64,000 nt of DNA from Planctomycetota bacterium (GTDB lineage: Bacteria > Planctomycetota > SZUA-567 > JAFGGJ01): assembly GCA_016930595.1 (NCBI GenBank), contig JAFGGJ010000074.1, forward strand, positions 1-64,000, read 5' to 3'. The notes beneath the pieces are model-generated. The model saw nothing but the letters and a program-made list of their open reading frames with translations, searched no databases and was not told the DNA's origin. Positions 28,403-38,131 of the stretch are shown one piece after another. A program made the translations under genes and the position numbers. Within the stretch, counting starts at the first letter, position 1, and every line of letters starts with the position of its first letter.

Positions 28403-31400
28403 CTATCCGACGAGTATCAACACGGCGAGCAGGATGAAAACAACTGCCAGCAGGAACCTGACAAGGGCGAGACGTCTTTTGAACAGGCCGGCTATCCTGC
28501 TTGAAGACGCGCCGGCATAAGTGACCACGAATACACCGAGAAGCGGGATTATGAAAGCGGTATTGTAGAGGAAAAGGTACGCCACGGAACGGCCCGTGTG
28601 TGTGCCGCTTCTGACGACGTAGACTATCGTGGGAGCATAGACCTGGCCCGTGCAAACCAGTTCCAGAAGCGACACGGTCGCTCCTGCGACAGCGGCCGCC
28701 AGAAATATCTTTGCCGAACGCGTGCTTTCACGTACGGCCGTTTGCACGTGTTCACGGAACAGCGGCGGAAGTTTGAGGAAGATGCGGCTGTTATTGCCGC
28801 GTGCCGCGTTCACGCCGTCCATGAAACTCAGCACGCCGGCAAGCGCCGCCATGCCGCCGGCAATCCAGCGGATTACGGTTGAAAGAAGGGCAAACACGGT
28901 CAGTCTGCGGACGATTTCCAGAAATCCCAGCCCGATGACGAAATAGGTCGCAAACACGGCGGCCGTGAAAGCCATGCCCGTCAAGGCGAGTTCGCTCCGG
29001 GTCCTTTTCCGCAACGCCAGGTACGACAAGAGAAACAGCATGGTCGTAAACGCGCAGGGATTCACGCCGTCCACAAGTCCAGCAACGACTACCGTAACAA
29101 AGGTCAATGATTTGAATCGTTTCAGGATGCTTTCAGCGGCTGCAGCGTCAGACGGCAGCGACTCGATATCCCACGGGGCCTGAAGCCCCTTTGAAGCGCT
29201 TACGAGGCGCATGATACTGTCCAGGTCGAAGTCACCTGCCACGGCGCCGTTCGACGTGAAGATCGCAGGTGCAGAAAGCCGCTTGCCCGCATCCACCCCG
29301 AGCGCTTCGGACAGGGATTCGTTGAACAGCACCGCGTCGGGATCGGATAAATCGTATTCTCTTGTCTCTACACGTCCCAGTTCGTTTTCAACGATGCCGA
29401 GAAGCGCCCTGGCCCTTTGGCAATTGGGGCATCCTGCAGACGTGAAGAAAGCCACGTGGCAATCATAGGTGCTGTCGGAAACACCGGTGTCACCGGATAT
29501 CGTTGAAGTGAGAAGGGCCCGGTACCATGATGCTACTGCAAGTTCCGTGGAAGCGTTCGAGCCCCACAAAAGAGCGCTGATCGTGTTTGCCGGACGCCCT
29601 GGTTCTCTGATACGATTCTGAAAAGTTCCCGCGAGCGTATCGGCGATAACCGTTCGTATCATTCCCGCCTCGGCGTGTTCGGATTGCACGGTACCGTGCA
29701 CGGCACGGATATTCTGGAGTTCATGCAGGATATCCTTGAGATACGCGTCCCCCGCATCCGTATCGCCGGCGCAGACGGCAAGCCCGGCCAAGCCGACAAC
29801 CCTGAATTGCGGATCGGCGGAATCGCGGGCTGTTTGATAGATCGAGGCCGAGCGCCGCGAAACGGACTGCTTCAGAATAAGGGCCGCGGTAATCTTCATC
29901 TTGAGCGCATCCGGTCCGGGGCGCCCGGCAAAATCCTGGAGCCTGGATTCCGGTATCAGCATCGCCAGCCGCCTCAAGGGCAGGGTCTGCAGGCCGATCA
30001 ACCCTGCTCCCTCGTCGCCGTCATTGACGAGGTACAGCGCCACTGCTTCCCGGGATGCCAGCATTTTCAACTCGATCGGATCGTCGCATGCCGAAACAAC
30101 ACGCGATATAAACTCACGGCTCAAAGGATACGTGGTTGCCGCGAGCACGTTGAATGCCATGGTGCGCTCCATGCCGCCGGCGGATATCATCTGCCCGAGA
30201 ACCGGCAGTGCATGCACGTCCTTGCCGACCAGCCCGGCTTCCAGCAACGTTCTTTTTTCGAAGCGGGCGGGGGAGCACAGGGTTTCGATGTGCGGCAGAA
30301 GGGCCCCTATGCGGTACTTTGCGCCCATAGCCAGCACCGTGGGGCGAAGACGTCGATCGGACGAGGAAAGAAGCCCGCTCAATGTATTTACAACGTTATC
30401 CCGTTCGGAGTGTTTTAGCGTCGGCCAGAGGGTATCCAGGCAGGAGACTGCGCAGTACCCGCTTTCCCCCTGATCGTGAAGCAGGGAGATTGTCGAAGAC
30501 GTTATCCCGGTCTTCCCCTGCCGGGCCAGTTCATCCAGAATGACAAGGCGTGCATCAGGGTCGCTTTCGACGTTCAGGGAATTCAACAACAGCCGGGATG
30601 AATCAATATCGTTCAGTTCCCCTGCAAGGCGGTAACCTGCTTCCCTTGCCCGGGGAGAAACACTTTCCGTTAATCCGCGTGCGCAAACCGCGGCGGCATC
30701 GGGATAACCGGTCATTTTCATCAGGTTGCAGCTCGGCGGCATCCCGGGTGCGCGGTCTTCACGCAGACACAGTACCGTGTGCGCCGCAAGGGCCAGCGGC
30801 TCCATGGTTTTCCCGGCGTCTTCGACACCGCCGGCATCCGTATTGTGCGCCGAAGCAATACTGTCGTCCACACCGAGAGACAGAAGGAATGCAACCGCCA
30901 TGAGCTGTTGAGAGTCCGCCAGCTCCGTGCCTCCGCAGCAACAGCATCCGGGGACTTTGGAGGAATCGTTCAATCCCACGTCGCAGTAGATGACTTTGGG
31001 ATCATTGCCTTGCATTAACACGACAAGGTGCCCGGCAGACGTATCGGCTGTTTCAGAAATACCTTCGAAGGTTTCCATGATGCGTCTGAAGCCGGCATGT
31101 TCTGAAAGCCGCACGGAAGCGTATCCAGGAAGGATTGCGCTGATTTCTTTCAGGAAGCATTCCATCCATGCGCCATCGCCGCAGGAAGGGGCGGCAAGCA
31201 GCATACCGCCCTGCTTCAGATATCCGCTGATATTATGCTGTTCTGCCGGCGACAGGGCGAAACAGCCTTTGCCGCCCATAATGATCATCGGATAGTGCTG
31301 CAAAGCACCGTCGGACGCATCACACGGTTCGAGGCAAGGAAAGATCCTGCGCCCGGTTCTCAGTACGGTCTCACGCAGAAACTCCCGCGAAAAACATTCG

Positions 31401-32275
31401 ACTGTCATGCCCGGGCCGTAGACAAGCCTGCCGCATTTAACGGGTTTGGACATCCGTGTCGACACGGATGGTGACGCTGTATCGCCATGTCCCTGCGCAG
31501 CCAGGCGACCGCCGGCCGCAGCCAGGACGTTGCTGCGAACGACGTTAAGCCTGGAAGGACAATTGTCTGAAGCTTCCGCAAAAACAACGCCGTTCTTCTG
31601 TGCCAGCGACCGGAACTGAACGGGTGTAATCGTCAGATCGGTGATAACGCGATGTTTTTCGGGGCCGGGCTGGACGGGCAGGAGGCAATCAGGCCGGCCG
31701 GGAATCCTGAGAACCAGTGCCAACGTCTGCAGACCGAAATCATCCGTTGCGCTGATCCGCAGCCCATGTCGCGTCTCATCGCCGTTAACGGCCGATTCGC
31801 TCACCGGTTCCAAACGGACTGCGGGCGGCGCGTCTTCCAGCACGCGCAACGAGAACCGTGTCTTGTCGGCAAGCGGCCTGTGAAACAAATCGCCGACTTC
31901 GATTTCGACTTCGGATGTTTCCTGCGCCCTGAAAGCGAGAAACAACTTGTCGGAAGACACTTTTTCGGCCTGAACGGTTCTGGAATGTTCTTCGCTTTCT
32001 AGCCTGCATGCGGCGCCGCCTGCGCGGCCGTCCGCCAGCAGGATAATATGGATGTCGGAGCCGGCCGGAGCGGACACGCTGTCGGGGATGCTCGTCATGA
32101 TCGTATCAGATAAACCCGTATAAGCCGGCGGCACCACGGTAATGCGCACGGCATATGTCCTCGCCTGCGTGCCATGCCGCAGAAAAAACCATGCTCCCGC
32201 CGCCGCAAGAAACAACATGAGCATGGCGGCAGGCATTACCGTCTTCAACCGGTATTTTTTCATGTTGTCGGACAT
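28403..32275 (-). CDS. Giant HEAT/thioredoxin/DsbD fusion membrane protein
   Basis: A 1290-aa envelope protein joining modules not usually found together. An N-terminal membrane helix (about 10-33) is followed by a beta region with the VVPPAYTGL motif of DUF4175-type proteins. A DUF4159-like domain (about 275-420) comes next, then four consecutive cysteines (444-447, PGCCCCGG). A long helical HEAT-like solenoid spans about 540-900. A thioredoxin-like domain has a CPNC pair (949/952) in FFTSAGCPNCQRAR. The last 240 residues are a DsbD/CcdA-type membrane domain with Cys1074 in GVNPCAF and Cys1208 in LELVCTGQVY. In DsbD those cysteines pass electrons from cytosolic thioredoxin to periplasmic partners, so a disulfide-reducing role is likely. 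The target is unknown. Confidence 0.85.
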   Translation of the reverse strand: MSDNMKKYRLKTVMPAAMLMLFLAAAGAWFFLRHGTQARTYAVRITVVPPAYTGLSDTIMTSIPDSVSAPAGSDIHIILLADGRAGGAACRLESEEHSRTVQAEKVSSDKLFLAFRAQETSEVEIEVGDLFHRPLADKTRFSLRVLEDAPPAVRLEPVSESAVNGDETRHGLRISATDDFGLQTLALVLRIPGRPDCLLPVQPGPEKHRVITDLTITPVQFRSLAQKNGVVFAEASDNCPSRLNVVRSNVLAAAGGRLAAQGHGDTASPSVSTRMSKPVKCGRLVYGPGMTVECFSREFLRETVLRTGRRIFPCLEPCDASDGALQHYPMIIMGGKGCFALSPAEQHNISGYLKQGGMLLAAPSCGDGAWMECFLKEISAILPGYASVRLSEHAGFRRIMETFEGISETADTSAGHLVVLMQGNDPKVIYCDVGLNDSSKVPGCCCCGGTELADSQQLMAVAFLLSLGVDDSIASAHNTDAGGVEDAGKTMEPLALAAHTVLCLREDRAPGMPPSCNLMKMTGYPDAAAVCARGLTESVSPRAREAGYRLAGELNDIDSSRLLLNSLNVESDPDARLVILDELARQGKTGITSSTISLLHDQGESGYCAVSCLDTLWPTLKHSERDNVVNTLSGLLSSSDRRLRPTVLAMGAKYRIGALLPHIETLCSPARFEKRTLLEAGLVGKDVHALPVLGQMISAGGMERTMAFNVLAATTYPLSREFISRVVSACDDPIELKMLASREAVALYLVNDGDEGAGLIGLQTLPLRRLAMLIPESRLQDFAGRPGPDALKMKITAALILKQSVSRRSASIYQTARDSADPQFRVVGLAGLAVCAGDTDAGDAYLKDILHELQNIRAVHGTVQSEHAEAGMIRTVIADTLAGTFQNRIREPGRPANTISALLWGSNASTELAVASWYRALLTSTISGDTGVSDSTYDCHVAFFTSAGCPNCQRARALLGIVENELGRVETREYDLSDPDAVLFNESLSEALGVDAGKRLSAPAIFTSNGAVAGDFDLDSIMRLVSASKGLQAPWDIESLPSDAAAAESILKRFKSLTFVTVVVAGLVDGVNPCAFTTMLFLLSYLALRKRTRSELALTGMAFTAAVFATYFVIGLGFLEIVRRLTVFALLSTVIRWIAGGMAALAGVLSFMDGVNAARGNNSRIFLKLPPLFREHVQTAVRESTRSAKIFLAAAVAGATVSLLELVCTGQVYAPTIVYVVRSGTHTGRSVAYLFLYNTAFIIPLLGVFVVTYAGASSSRIAGLFKRRLALVRFLLAVVFILLAVLILVG

Positions 32276-32325
32276 GTTTCGGATTCCGCTGCGCCCCGTT
32301 TCACAGCAAGGGTCGGGATATCTGC

Positions 32326-32331
32326 ATTATA
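32326..32331 (-). promoter_or_regulatory. Possible -10 box for the 1290-aa protein gene
   Basis: A perfect TATAAT on the minus strand, 50 bp before the start codon, in the gap after comM. The sequence 16-17 bp upstream (TACTTG) is a weak -35; a TTGAAC is present but only 13 bp away. Confidence 0.4.
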
Positions 32332-32392
32332 CTTGTCATTGGCTGTTCAAGTAGCGTTGACACAAGCGGCCGGGGGCGAAAAACGGCTTCGC

Positions 32393-33937
32393 CTAGAACA
32401 GGCCGAGCCTGTCGAGCGACCGATACTGCACGGCTTCTGCAATGTCTTCAACCTTTATATCTTCATGCACGGACATGTCCGCGATCGTGCGGGCCAGTTT
32501 CAGGATTCTTGTGTACGCACGGGCGGAAAGACCGAGTTCGGATATCGCATTCTTCAACAGACGTTCGGCCTCGGGCTCGAGCATGCAGTGCTGCGACATT
32601 TCTTTTTCGGTCATCTGTGCGTTGAATATCGTTCTTGTCCCATCGAATCTGGATGCCTGGACTGCCCGCGCCCGCATGACATCATCGCGCATCTGCCCGC
32701 TGGACATTCCGCTTCTCCCGCCGCGCAACTCGTCATATTCCACGGACTGCACTTCAATGTGCATGTCGATGCGGTCGAGCAGGGGGCCGCTGATACGCGA
32801 TACATATTTCTGTATCTGGGCTGAAGTGCAATTGCACCTGCGGCGGCTGTCGGTGTAGTACCCGCACGGGCACGGGTTCATGGCGGCGACCAGCATGAAC
32901 CTGGCGGGTATCTTTACGGAGTACGCCGCCCGGGTTATGGATATTTCCCTGCTTTCAACCGGCTGCCTGAGCGCCTCCCGCGCCCCGCGGCTGAATTCCG
33001 GAAATTCGTCCATGAAAAGCACACCGTTGTGCGCAAGGCTTATTTCACCGGGGCCGGGCGTCTTTCCGCCACCGACGAGTCCGACGTCGCTTATGGTGTG
33101 ATGCGGAGCCCTGAACGGCCTTTGCAGGATAAGGGGGCTTTCATTATCCAGCATCCCGGCGGCGCTGTATATGCGGCTGGTTTCGACGGCTTCGTCAAAT
33201 GAAAGCGGCGGCAGGATGGAAGGAAGACGTTTGGCCAGCATGGACTTGCCGGCCCCGGGCGGACCTATCATCAGGATATTGTGCCCTCCGGCCGCCGCAA
33301 TGCTCAGGGCGCGCTTGGCCAATTCCTGGCCTTTGACCTCGGCAAAATCCTCTTCAATGCGCAAAAACTGCTCATCAAGCGAAGCCCGGTCAAATCGCTG
33401 GGGAACAATGTCGATCGTACCGGCAAGAAATTCAGCTGCCTGCCGCAGGCTCGAAACACCTATGACGAAATTATCCCTTACAATCGCGGCTTCGCGGGCG
33501 TTCTGCTCCGGTACGAGGATTCCTTCGGCGCCGGCCTTGACGGCTTCCTGAACGGCACATATTGCCCCGCTGACGGGTCGAAGCGTTCCATCCAGGGCTA
33601 TTTCACCTATCAGGAAGTAATTCTTGCGGTTAAAACTCATCTGGCGGCCGGCGACCAGGATCCCGAGCGCAATGGGCATGTCGAAAGCGGCCCCGCGCTT
33701 GCTTTCTGCGGCAGGCGCCAGGTTCACGACTATCCGTCCGGTTGGAAAAGCATAGTCGCTCTGCACAATGGCGGACTTGACCCGGTCTTTGCTTTCCTTG
33801 ACGGCCTTGTCGGGCAGCCCGACTATCACGGTATCCGGCAGTCCGCCCTGGATACCGACTTCAACCTCGACGGCAAGGGGATCTATCCCCACAACATCCA
33901 CGCTTGATAATCTTGCTATCAAACGGTGTCTCCGCAC
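32393..33937 (-). CDS. comM: ComM/YifB-family Mg-chelatase-like AAA+ ATPase
   Basis: A 514-aa cytosolic hexameric helicase-type ATPase; ComM promotes branch migration during integration of incoming DNA. An N-terminal Lon-protease-like S5 domain (GLPDTVIVGLPDKAVKESKDRVKSA) precedes the AAA+ domain with Walker A GPPGAGKSMLAKRLP, Walker B VLFMDEFPEF, and the C-terminal zinc-like cysteine motif (NPCPCGYYTDSRRRCNCT). The start overlaps the preceding YkgJ-type gene by 19 bp. Domain order and length are canonical. Confidence 0.95.
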   Translation of the reverse strand: MRRHRLIARLSSVDVVGIDPLAVEVEVGIQGGLPDTVIVGLPDKAVKESKDRVKSAIVQSDYAFPTGRIVVNLAPAAESKRGAAFDMPIALGILVAGRQMSFNRKNYFLIGEIALDGTLRPVSGAICAVQEAVKAGAEGILVPEQNAREAAIVRDNFVIGVSSLRQAAEFLAGTIDIVPQRFDRASLDEQFLRIEEDFAEVKGQELAKRALSIAAAGGHNILMIGPPGAGKSMLAKRLPSILPPLSFDEAVETSRIYSAAGMLDNESPLILQRPFRAPHHTISDVGLVGGGKTPGPGEISLAHNGVLFMDEFPEFSRGAREALRQPVESREISITRAAYSVKIPARFMLVAAMNPCPCGYYTDSRRRCNCTSAQIQKYVSRISGPLLDRIDMHIEVQSVEYDELRGGRSGMSSGQMRDDVMRARAVQASRFDGTRTIFNAQMTEKEMSQHCMLEPEAERLLKNAISELGLSARAYTRILKLARTIADMSVHEDIKVEDIAEAVQYRSLDRLGLF

Positions 33938-34356
33938 ATGCGCGCCGCCGGGCGGCAGCCTTCCCAGAATAGCGGGTGATAAGAGTAGGGGATACCGTAA
34001 CGACGGCCCAGGGCTTTAAGCATCTTCAGATATCGTTCGTACCGCTCTTCACGCACGGCCCGCGGTTCTCTGCAGAAATACGTCCTGCAAGCCAGGGGAC
34101 GAACGTCCCTGGCGGTACACTTGCCCGCGACCATGAAAGGGCAAACGTCGGGAGGTTGACTGAATACGGGATACGCGGGAAAGCGGTCGGCAAATACAAT
34201 TCGTTCAAGTTCAGTCACAAACAGGATGTGGCCGGCATCCCTGAAGTTGCAGCACCTGCCGCATGCTTCGCACAGGTACCGCGGCAGTTCCTCATCCACA
34301 CGACGAAACAATTCCTGGATCTCGATCAACAGTCCGGTGTTTTCAGTTTCCGGCAT
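33919..34356 (-). CDS. YkgJ-family Cys-cluster protein
   Basis: A 145-aa cytosolic protein of the YkgJ family (zinc/iron-chelating domain). It has the signature C-x2-C-x2-CC in CEACGRCCNFRD, followed by CPFMVAGKCTARDVRPLACRTYFC, in which four more cysteines complete the cluster. I start at MPETENTG with GAGG six bases upstream; the longer frame from 34422 only reads through the end of the upstream gene, which overlaps by 14 bp. The biochemical role of the family is not established. Confidence 0.88.
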   Translation of the reverse strand: MPETENTGLLIEIQELFRRVDEELPRYLCEACGRCCNFRDAGHILFVTELERIVFADRFPAYPVFSQPPDVCPFMVAGKCTARDVRPLACRTYFCREPRAVREERYERYLKMLKALGRRYGIPYSYHPLFWEGCRPAARMCGDTV

Positions 34357-37300
34357 CCTGTCCCTCGTTGACCGGCACAAGTATGAGGTGCTGATTGTCC
34401 ATGTTGTCGATCCGGCGCGCAACCTTTGCCAGCCCGTCGTAGTCGGCGGGCGATATGGTGCCTGGCTCTGTGGTGAAAGTGCGTGACACCGTCAAAGTGC
34501 CCGCCTTTGCATCGAGCGCACAGACAAGGTTGTAGGTCAGGCAGTCAAAAACCACTGTCGCGCTTTCCGGAGCCCTCAGGATCCTCCACTTTGCCGGGTC
34601 GAACCGTATTACGACGTCGTCATGTTCTCCCTGGAATCCCGGTAACACCAGCGGATACTTGCGTTCAGGCACGGCGATCAGCCTGCGAACCATGTTGAGA
34701 GGCTGTATGCCGAGAGAAACCTCATACCCCCTTGGCCCGGGAGTCACCAGGTACCTGCTCTTGAAATCGATCGACAGTACGAACGGCTTGTTCCGGTCGT
34801 TATCGCCCGACACCGTCCACTTTGCCAGCTCCGCTCCCTTGATGAAATGGTTCGCTATCGATCTGGCCAGTATATTGCGCCGGTCTTCTTCGCTTTCCTT
34901 GAAGGCCCTCTTTATGCCGGCCGCCTGAGCCGACGTTGCGTCGATCATCAGAACGAGAGTGCCGGCGGTTTCCTCGAGATCAACGGACATGTCCAACCTG
35001 ATGCGGTCCGTGTATTTTACCGGTGGAGACGCGGGCATAGGCACAAAGCGGCCACCGGCCCCGGAGGGGATGAAGCCGACGCCGCCGTAAATATCGTCCG
35101 GCAGCACAAACGGCGGCAGGTAGCGGCTGTCCGCACGTAACCAGATATAGCCGCCGTCCTCGAGTTCCACGGCCACCGCCCTGTCGACGAAACTGGCCGT
35201 CGACGGGTTCAGCCAGTCGATCGGACCTCCGCTCATCAGCATCTGGTTTGTCCTGGATGGATACACAAACACGTCTTTCAATTTGAGCCCCGCCGCCCTG
35301 AGCATTGCCGACATCAACAGGAGCCGGTTGCCGCTTTTGGTCTGCAGAACAGCCACGGCGTCGTCTCCCCCTTTTTCACCGACGATTTCATCCGCGACGA
35401 AATTGTGAACGGCTGCCACGATGTCCCGGGGCGGCGCAGCGGTGTCTATCCCGGCGCGGGTGAGCGCTTCCTGCAGAGCCGACTTCACACTGTCTTCGGG
35501 CCTGGCGTTGGAATTGTTGCGGAGGTTCGAGTAATTGATATCGTTCCAGGTTTCCCTGTTGTCAATATGAACGACAGGCAGTATGTGCCCCGCTCCCGGC
35601 ATTCCCGGTTCGTCCTGCAGGCGGGGCATGTCCTTGGCCGTCCATCTGTAGACCAGATTATCCCTGTCGCCGCCGGGCTCAGGGTCGCTGATGTTCTCAA
35701 AGTTGGATTTGCGCACGTATATCCGCTCGGACAGAGTCTTGGGCACCATCAGAACATATTCACTGACGAGGAAAGGTTCGCTGAATTGAGGATCCTGAAA
35801 ATACCATCCGCCGGAGGGAATACGACCGTCGTTGCCTGCCACGAACTCTATGGACTTCGACTCGACTACGGCCCCCACCGACAAGCCGGGCATGGTGATG
35901 TTGCCGGATAGAAAAGTCGGTTCGAGCACTTCGCCGTCGGGTGTTATGGTCCTCACATCGAGAACCTTGCCGGAGATACGGCGGTTTTTGAGCCTGTTGA
36001 TACCGTCTGAATTGAGGATTTTGGACGCCTCATGATTATAGGATATCATGGTGCCGTCCGGAAATATCTTCGCGATTTTCTGGTCAATAATCCGGCAGGT
36101 GGATGATTCGGGATAGTCTTCGGCATCGCCGACATCTTTCATACGTTCTTCAACCGACATGACGTAGTCGGTATAGAAAGGCGGTGCCCCTTCGGTCTTT
36201 TCCCGGTAGGTGATTACCGAATATGCTCCGGGAGCCAGCGCAAGCAGTTTATCAAAGACAGTTTCAACATCTGCCAAGCGGTTCAGCCTTTTCAACATCG
36301 GCAGTTTTGTCTGAAAAAGGATGGCCGTATCATAGGGCCTGGCGTTGCAGACAGCTTCGATGCGTTCAAGCGCTTCTTCGACCTGGCCGGTGCTGAAAAG
36401 CAATTCTGACAGGCTGACCGCCGGATAGGACAACACCCCGCCGTCTGGCGTATATCCAGCCTTTTCCATTTTCCGGCCCAAGGTTATGGCGCCGGCAACG
36501 TTGCCGGTTGCAAGATACGCATCATAGCAGGACGACATGAGCCACGTTGTAGGCGACCTGGCCGCAGCCTTTTGCAGAATGCCCAGGGCAAGCCCCGGCT
36601 GCGAACGTCTCTGCCAGTAGCCAGCCCTGAGCGATGGCAGGGAAGGCAGCTCCGGCGACAGTGCTTCTATGGCGTCGAGCTGCGCACTTTCCAGGTCGAA
36701 CCAGCCGGCTTCCGGAATCTTGCCCCAGCCTTCCAGGTTCTCAGCCCTTCCACGAGACGTGCGGGCGCCGGAGCGCGCTATCAGGTCAAGGTAGTCCAGG
36801 CGCAGTTGAAGCGAGTCGGGATATTGCTTCAAGCCTTCTTCCATTACCGCGAATGCTTCCGGCAGCTTGTCTTCCGCGTAGTAGTCTTCGGCTACCGCCT
36901 CCCTCACCGCGGCGAACTCGGGCGTGTCCTCCAGTATCTTGCGAAGTACGTCTCTTGCACGGTTCTTGCGTTCCCCTTCCGCCATCCGGCTGTAAGCCAT
37001 AATTGATTTCGCATGGAAATACCTCACGACAGGCGACGACGGGTAAGCCGTATAGGCTTTCAGTGCGTACTTGTAAGCCTCCTCGTTCAGGCCCTGTATC
37101 GATGCGAGCATGGAATACACGCACTGGGCCAGCGCCGCCTCCTGTCTGTTCAAGAGGTCGCCGTCAGCCAGTCCGCGATAAAAAATCAATGCGTTTTTCG
37201 GAGCCATCGGTTCCGGCTGCGGAGTTGGCCCAGCTGTTTCATGGACAATCTTTCCGCTTTCCTCTTCCACAACCACGGGGGTGCCGTCCGGTTCCATCAG

Positions 37301-38131
37301 ACACACGCTCATGCCGGACCGGTTGCCAAGCATGGGTAGTTTTATCATCAGCCTGTTCCATCCTTCGGCAAGGGCCACCGGGACGAAGAGTGTACCGGGA
37401 ATCTCGCCGTCTTCAGGATCGACCGTGCTTACATGTACTCCGTTTACCCATACGGCCAGCCCGTTGTCGCCGGATGCACTGTATGCAATACACAACAGTC
37501 CCTTGCGCGGCTGGTTCAACCGGACCTGGGCCTGTATGTAGACGGTGTCATGCGGCAGCCCGGTCAGCTTCTCAAACGACAATGTCCCCATCCTGCCCGG
37601 TAAGTACAGGTCTTGCCACCCCAGCCTGCGCCATCCGAGATCGTATTCTTTTTCCAGGGACGAATCCTGCTCAGGGGCGTTTTCCAGGTAAAGCCTGCCG
37701 CGTGAAGACCTGGCGCCTGTCGGAACCGGAAGCGCCCACCAGTGTTCCAGCAGGGCCAAGGGTTCCAGAACCGCTTCCGCGTCGTTCTTGCGCAGGAGGG
37801 ACAGATAGCATTTCGCCAGCTGCACGCGCAGGTTACGCTCTACATACTTGTTTTTCAGCCCGCCGGCCAGAAGCGCTTCAAGCCGTGGGAGATAGTCCCG
37901 CCCCCAGTTCGGAAGCGACGTGAGTCGGTTGCCGAGCAGCTCGAGCATTACCTCCGACCGGTGGTCGTTGGGCGTCTTCTCGACCAGTGAAAGCACCAGT
38001 TGGGCCCAGGGTGCATGTTCCGATTTTATGAAGCTCCGGTCCGTTATGAACTCGTACCCGGGCGGATACGCCTCGTCTGCATACACGGCGGTGGCAAACA
38101 GGATTACGGCAAAGGCTGTCAGTCCCTTCAT
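34343..38131 (-). CDS. Periplasmic DUF3857/transglutaminase-like protein, active site lost
   Basis: A 1262-aa exported protein with a signal peptide (LTAFAVILFATAVYA). Order: helical region, PA14-like beta domain (about 190-275), TPR-like helices to about 640, DUF3857-like beta domain, then a transglutaminase-fold region (about 890-1000) and C-terminal beta region. In the transglutaminase region the catalytic Cys position holds Ser933 (TKSGNRLLLMSAML), the His position is Arg (VDRAVAVEL) and the Asp position is Arg (IWLRADS), so it should be inactive. Its ATG overlaps the stop of the upstream active-type paralogue as ATGA, so the two are translated together, which suggests a catalytic/pseudo-catalytic pair. 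Substrate unknown. Confidence 0.88.
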   Translation of the reverse strand: MKGLTAFAVILFATAVYADEAYPPGYEFITDRSFIKSEHAPWAQLVLSLVEKTPNDHRSEVMLELLGNRLTSLPNWGRDYLPRLEALLAGGLKNKYVERNLRVQLAKCYLSLLRKNDAEAVLEPLALLEHWWALPVPTGARSSRGRLYLENAPEQDSSLEKEYDLGWRRLGWQDLYLPGRMGTLSFEKLTGLPHDTVYIQAQVRLNQPRKGLLCIAYSASGDNGLAVWVNGVHVSTVDPEDGEIPGTLFVPVALAEGWNRLMIKLPMLGNRSGMSVCLMEPDGTPVVVEEESGKIVHETAGPTPQPEPMAPKNALIFYRGLADGDLLNRQEAALAQCVYSMLASIQGLNEEAYKYALKAYTAYPSSPVVRYFHAKSIMAYSRMAEGERKNRARDVLRKILEDTPEFAAVREAVAEDYYAEDKLPEAFAVMEEGLKQYPDSLQLRLDYLDLIARSGARTSRGRAENLEGWGKIPEAGWFDLESAQLDAIEALSPELPSLPSLRAGYWQRRSQPGLALGILQKAAARSPTTWLMSSCYDAYLATGNVAGAITLGRKMEKAGYTPDGGVLSYPAVSLSELLFSTGQVEEALERIEAVCNARPYDTAILFQTKLPMLKRLNRLADVETVFDKLLALAPGAYSVITYREKTEGAPPFYTDYVMSVEERMKDVGDAEDYPESSTCRIIDQKIAKIFPDGTMISYNHEASKILNSDGINRLKNRRISGKVLDVRTITPDGEVLEPTFLSGNITMPGLSVGAVVESKSIEFVAGNDGRIPSGGWYFQDPQFSEPFLVSEYVLMVPKTLSERIYVRKSNFENISDPEPGGDRDNLVYRWTAKDMPRLQDEPGMPGAGHILPVVHIDNRETWNDINYSNLRNNSNARPEDSVKSALQEALTRAGIDTAAPPRDIVAAVHNFVADEIVGEKGGDDAVAVLQTKSGNRLLLMSAMLRAAGLKLKDVFVYPSRTNQMLMSGGPIDWLNPSTASFVDRAVAVELEDGGYIWLRADSRYLPPFVLPDDIYGGVGFIPSGAGGRFVPMPASPPVKYTDRIRLDMSVDLEETAGTLVLMIDATSAQAAGIKRAFKESEEDRRNILARSIANHFIKGAELAKWTVSGDNDRNKPFVLSIDFKSRYLVTPGPRGYEVSLGIQPLNMVRRLIAVPERKYPLVLPGFQGEHDDVVIRFDPAKWRILRAPESATVVFDCLTYNLVCALDAKAGTLTVSRTFTTEPGTISPADYDGLAKVARRIDNMDNQHLILVPVNEGQDAGN

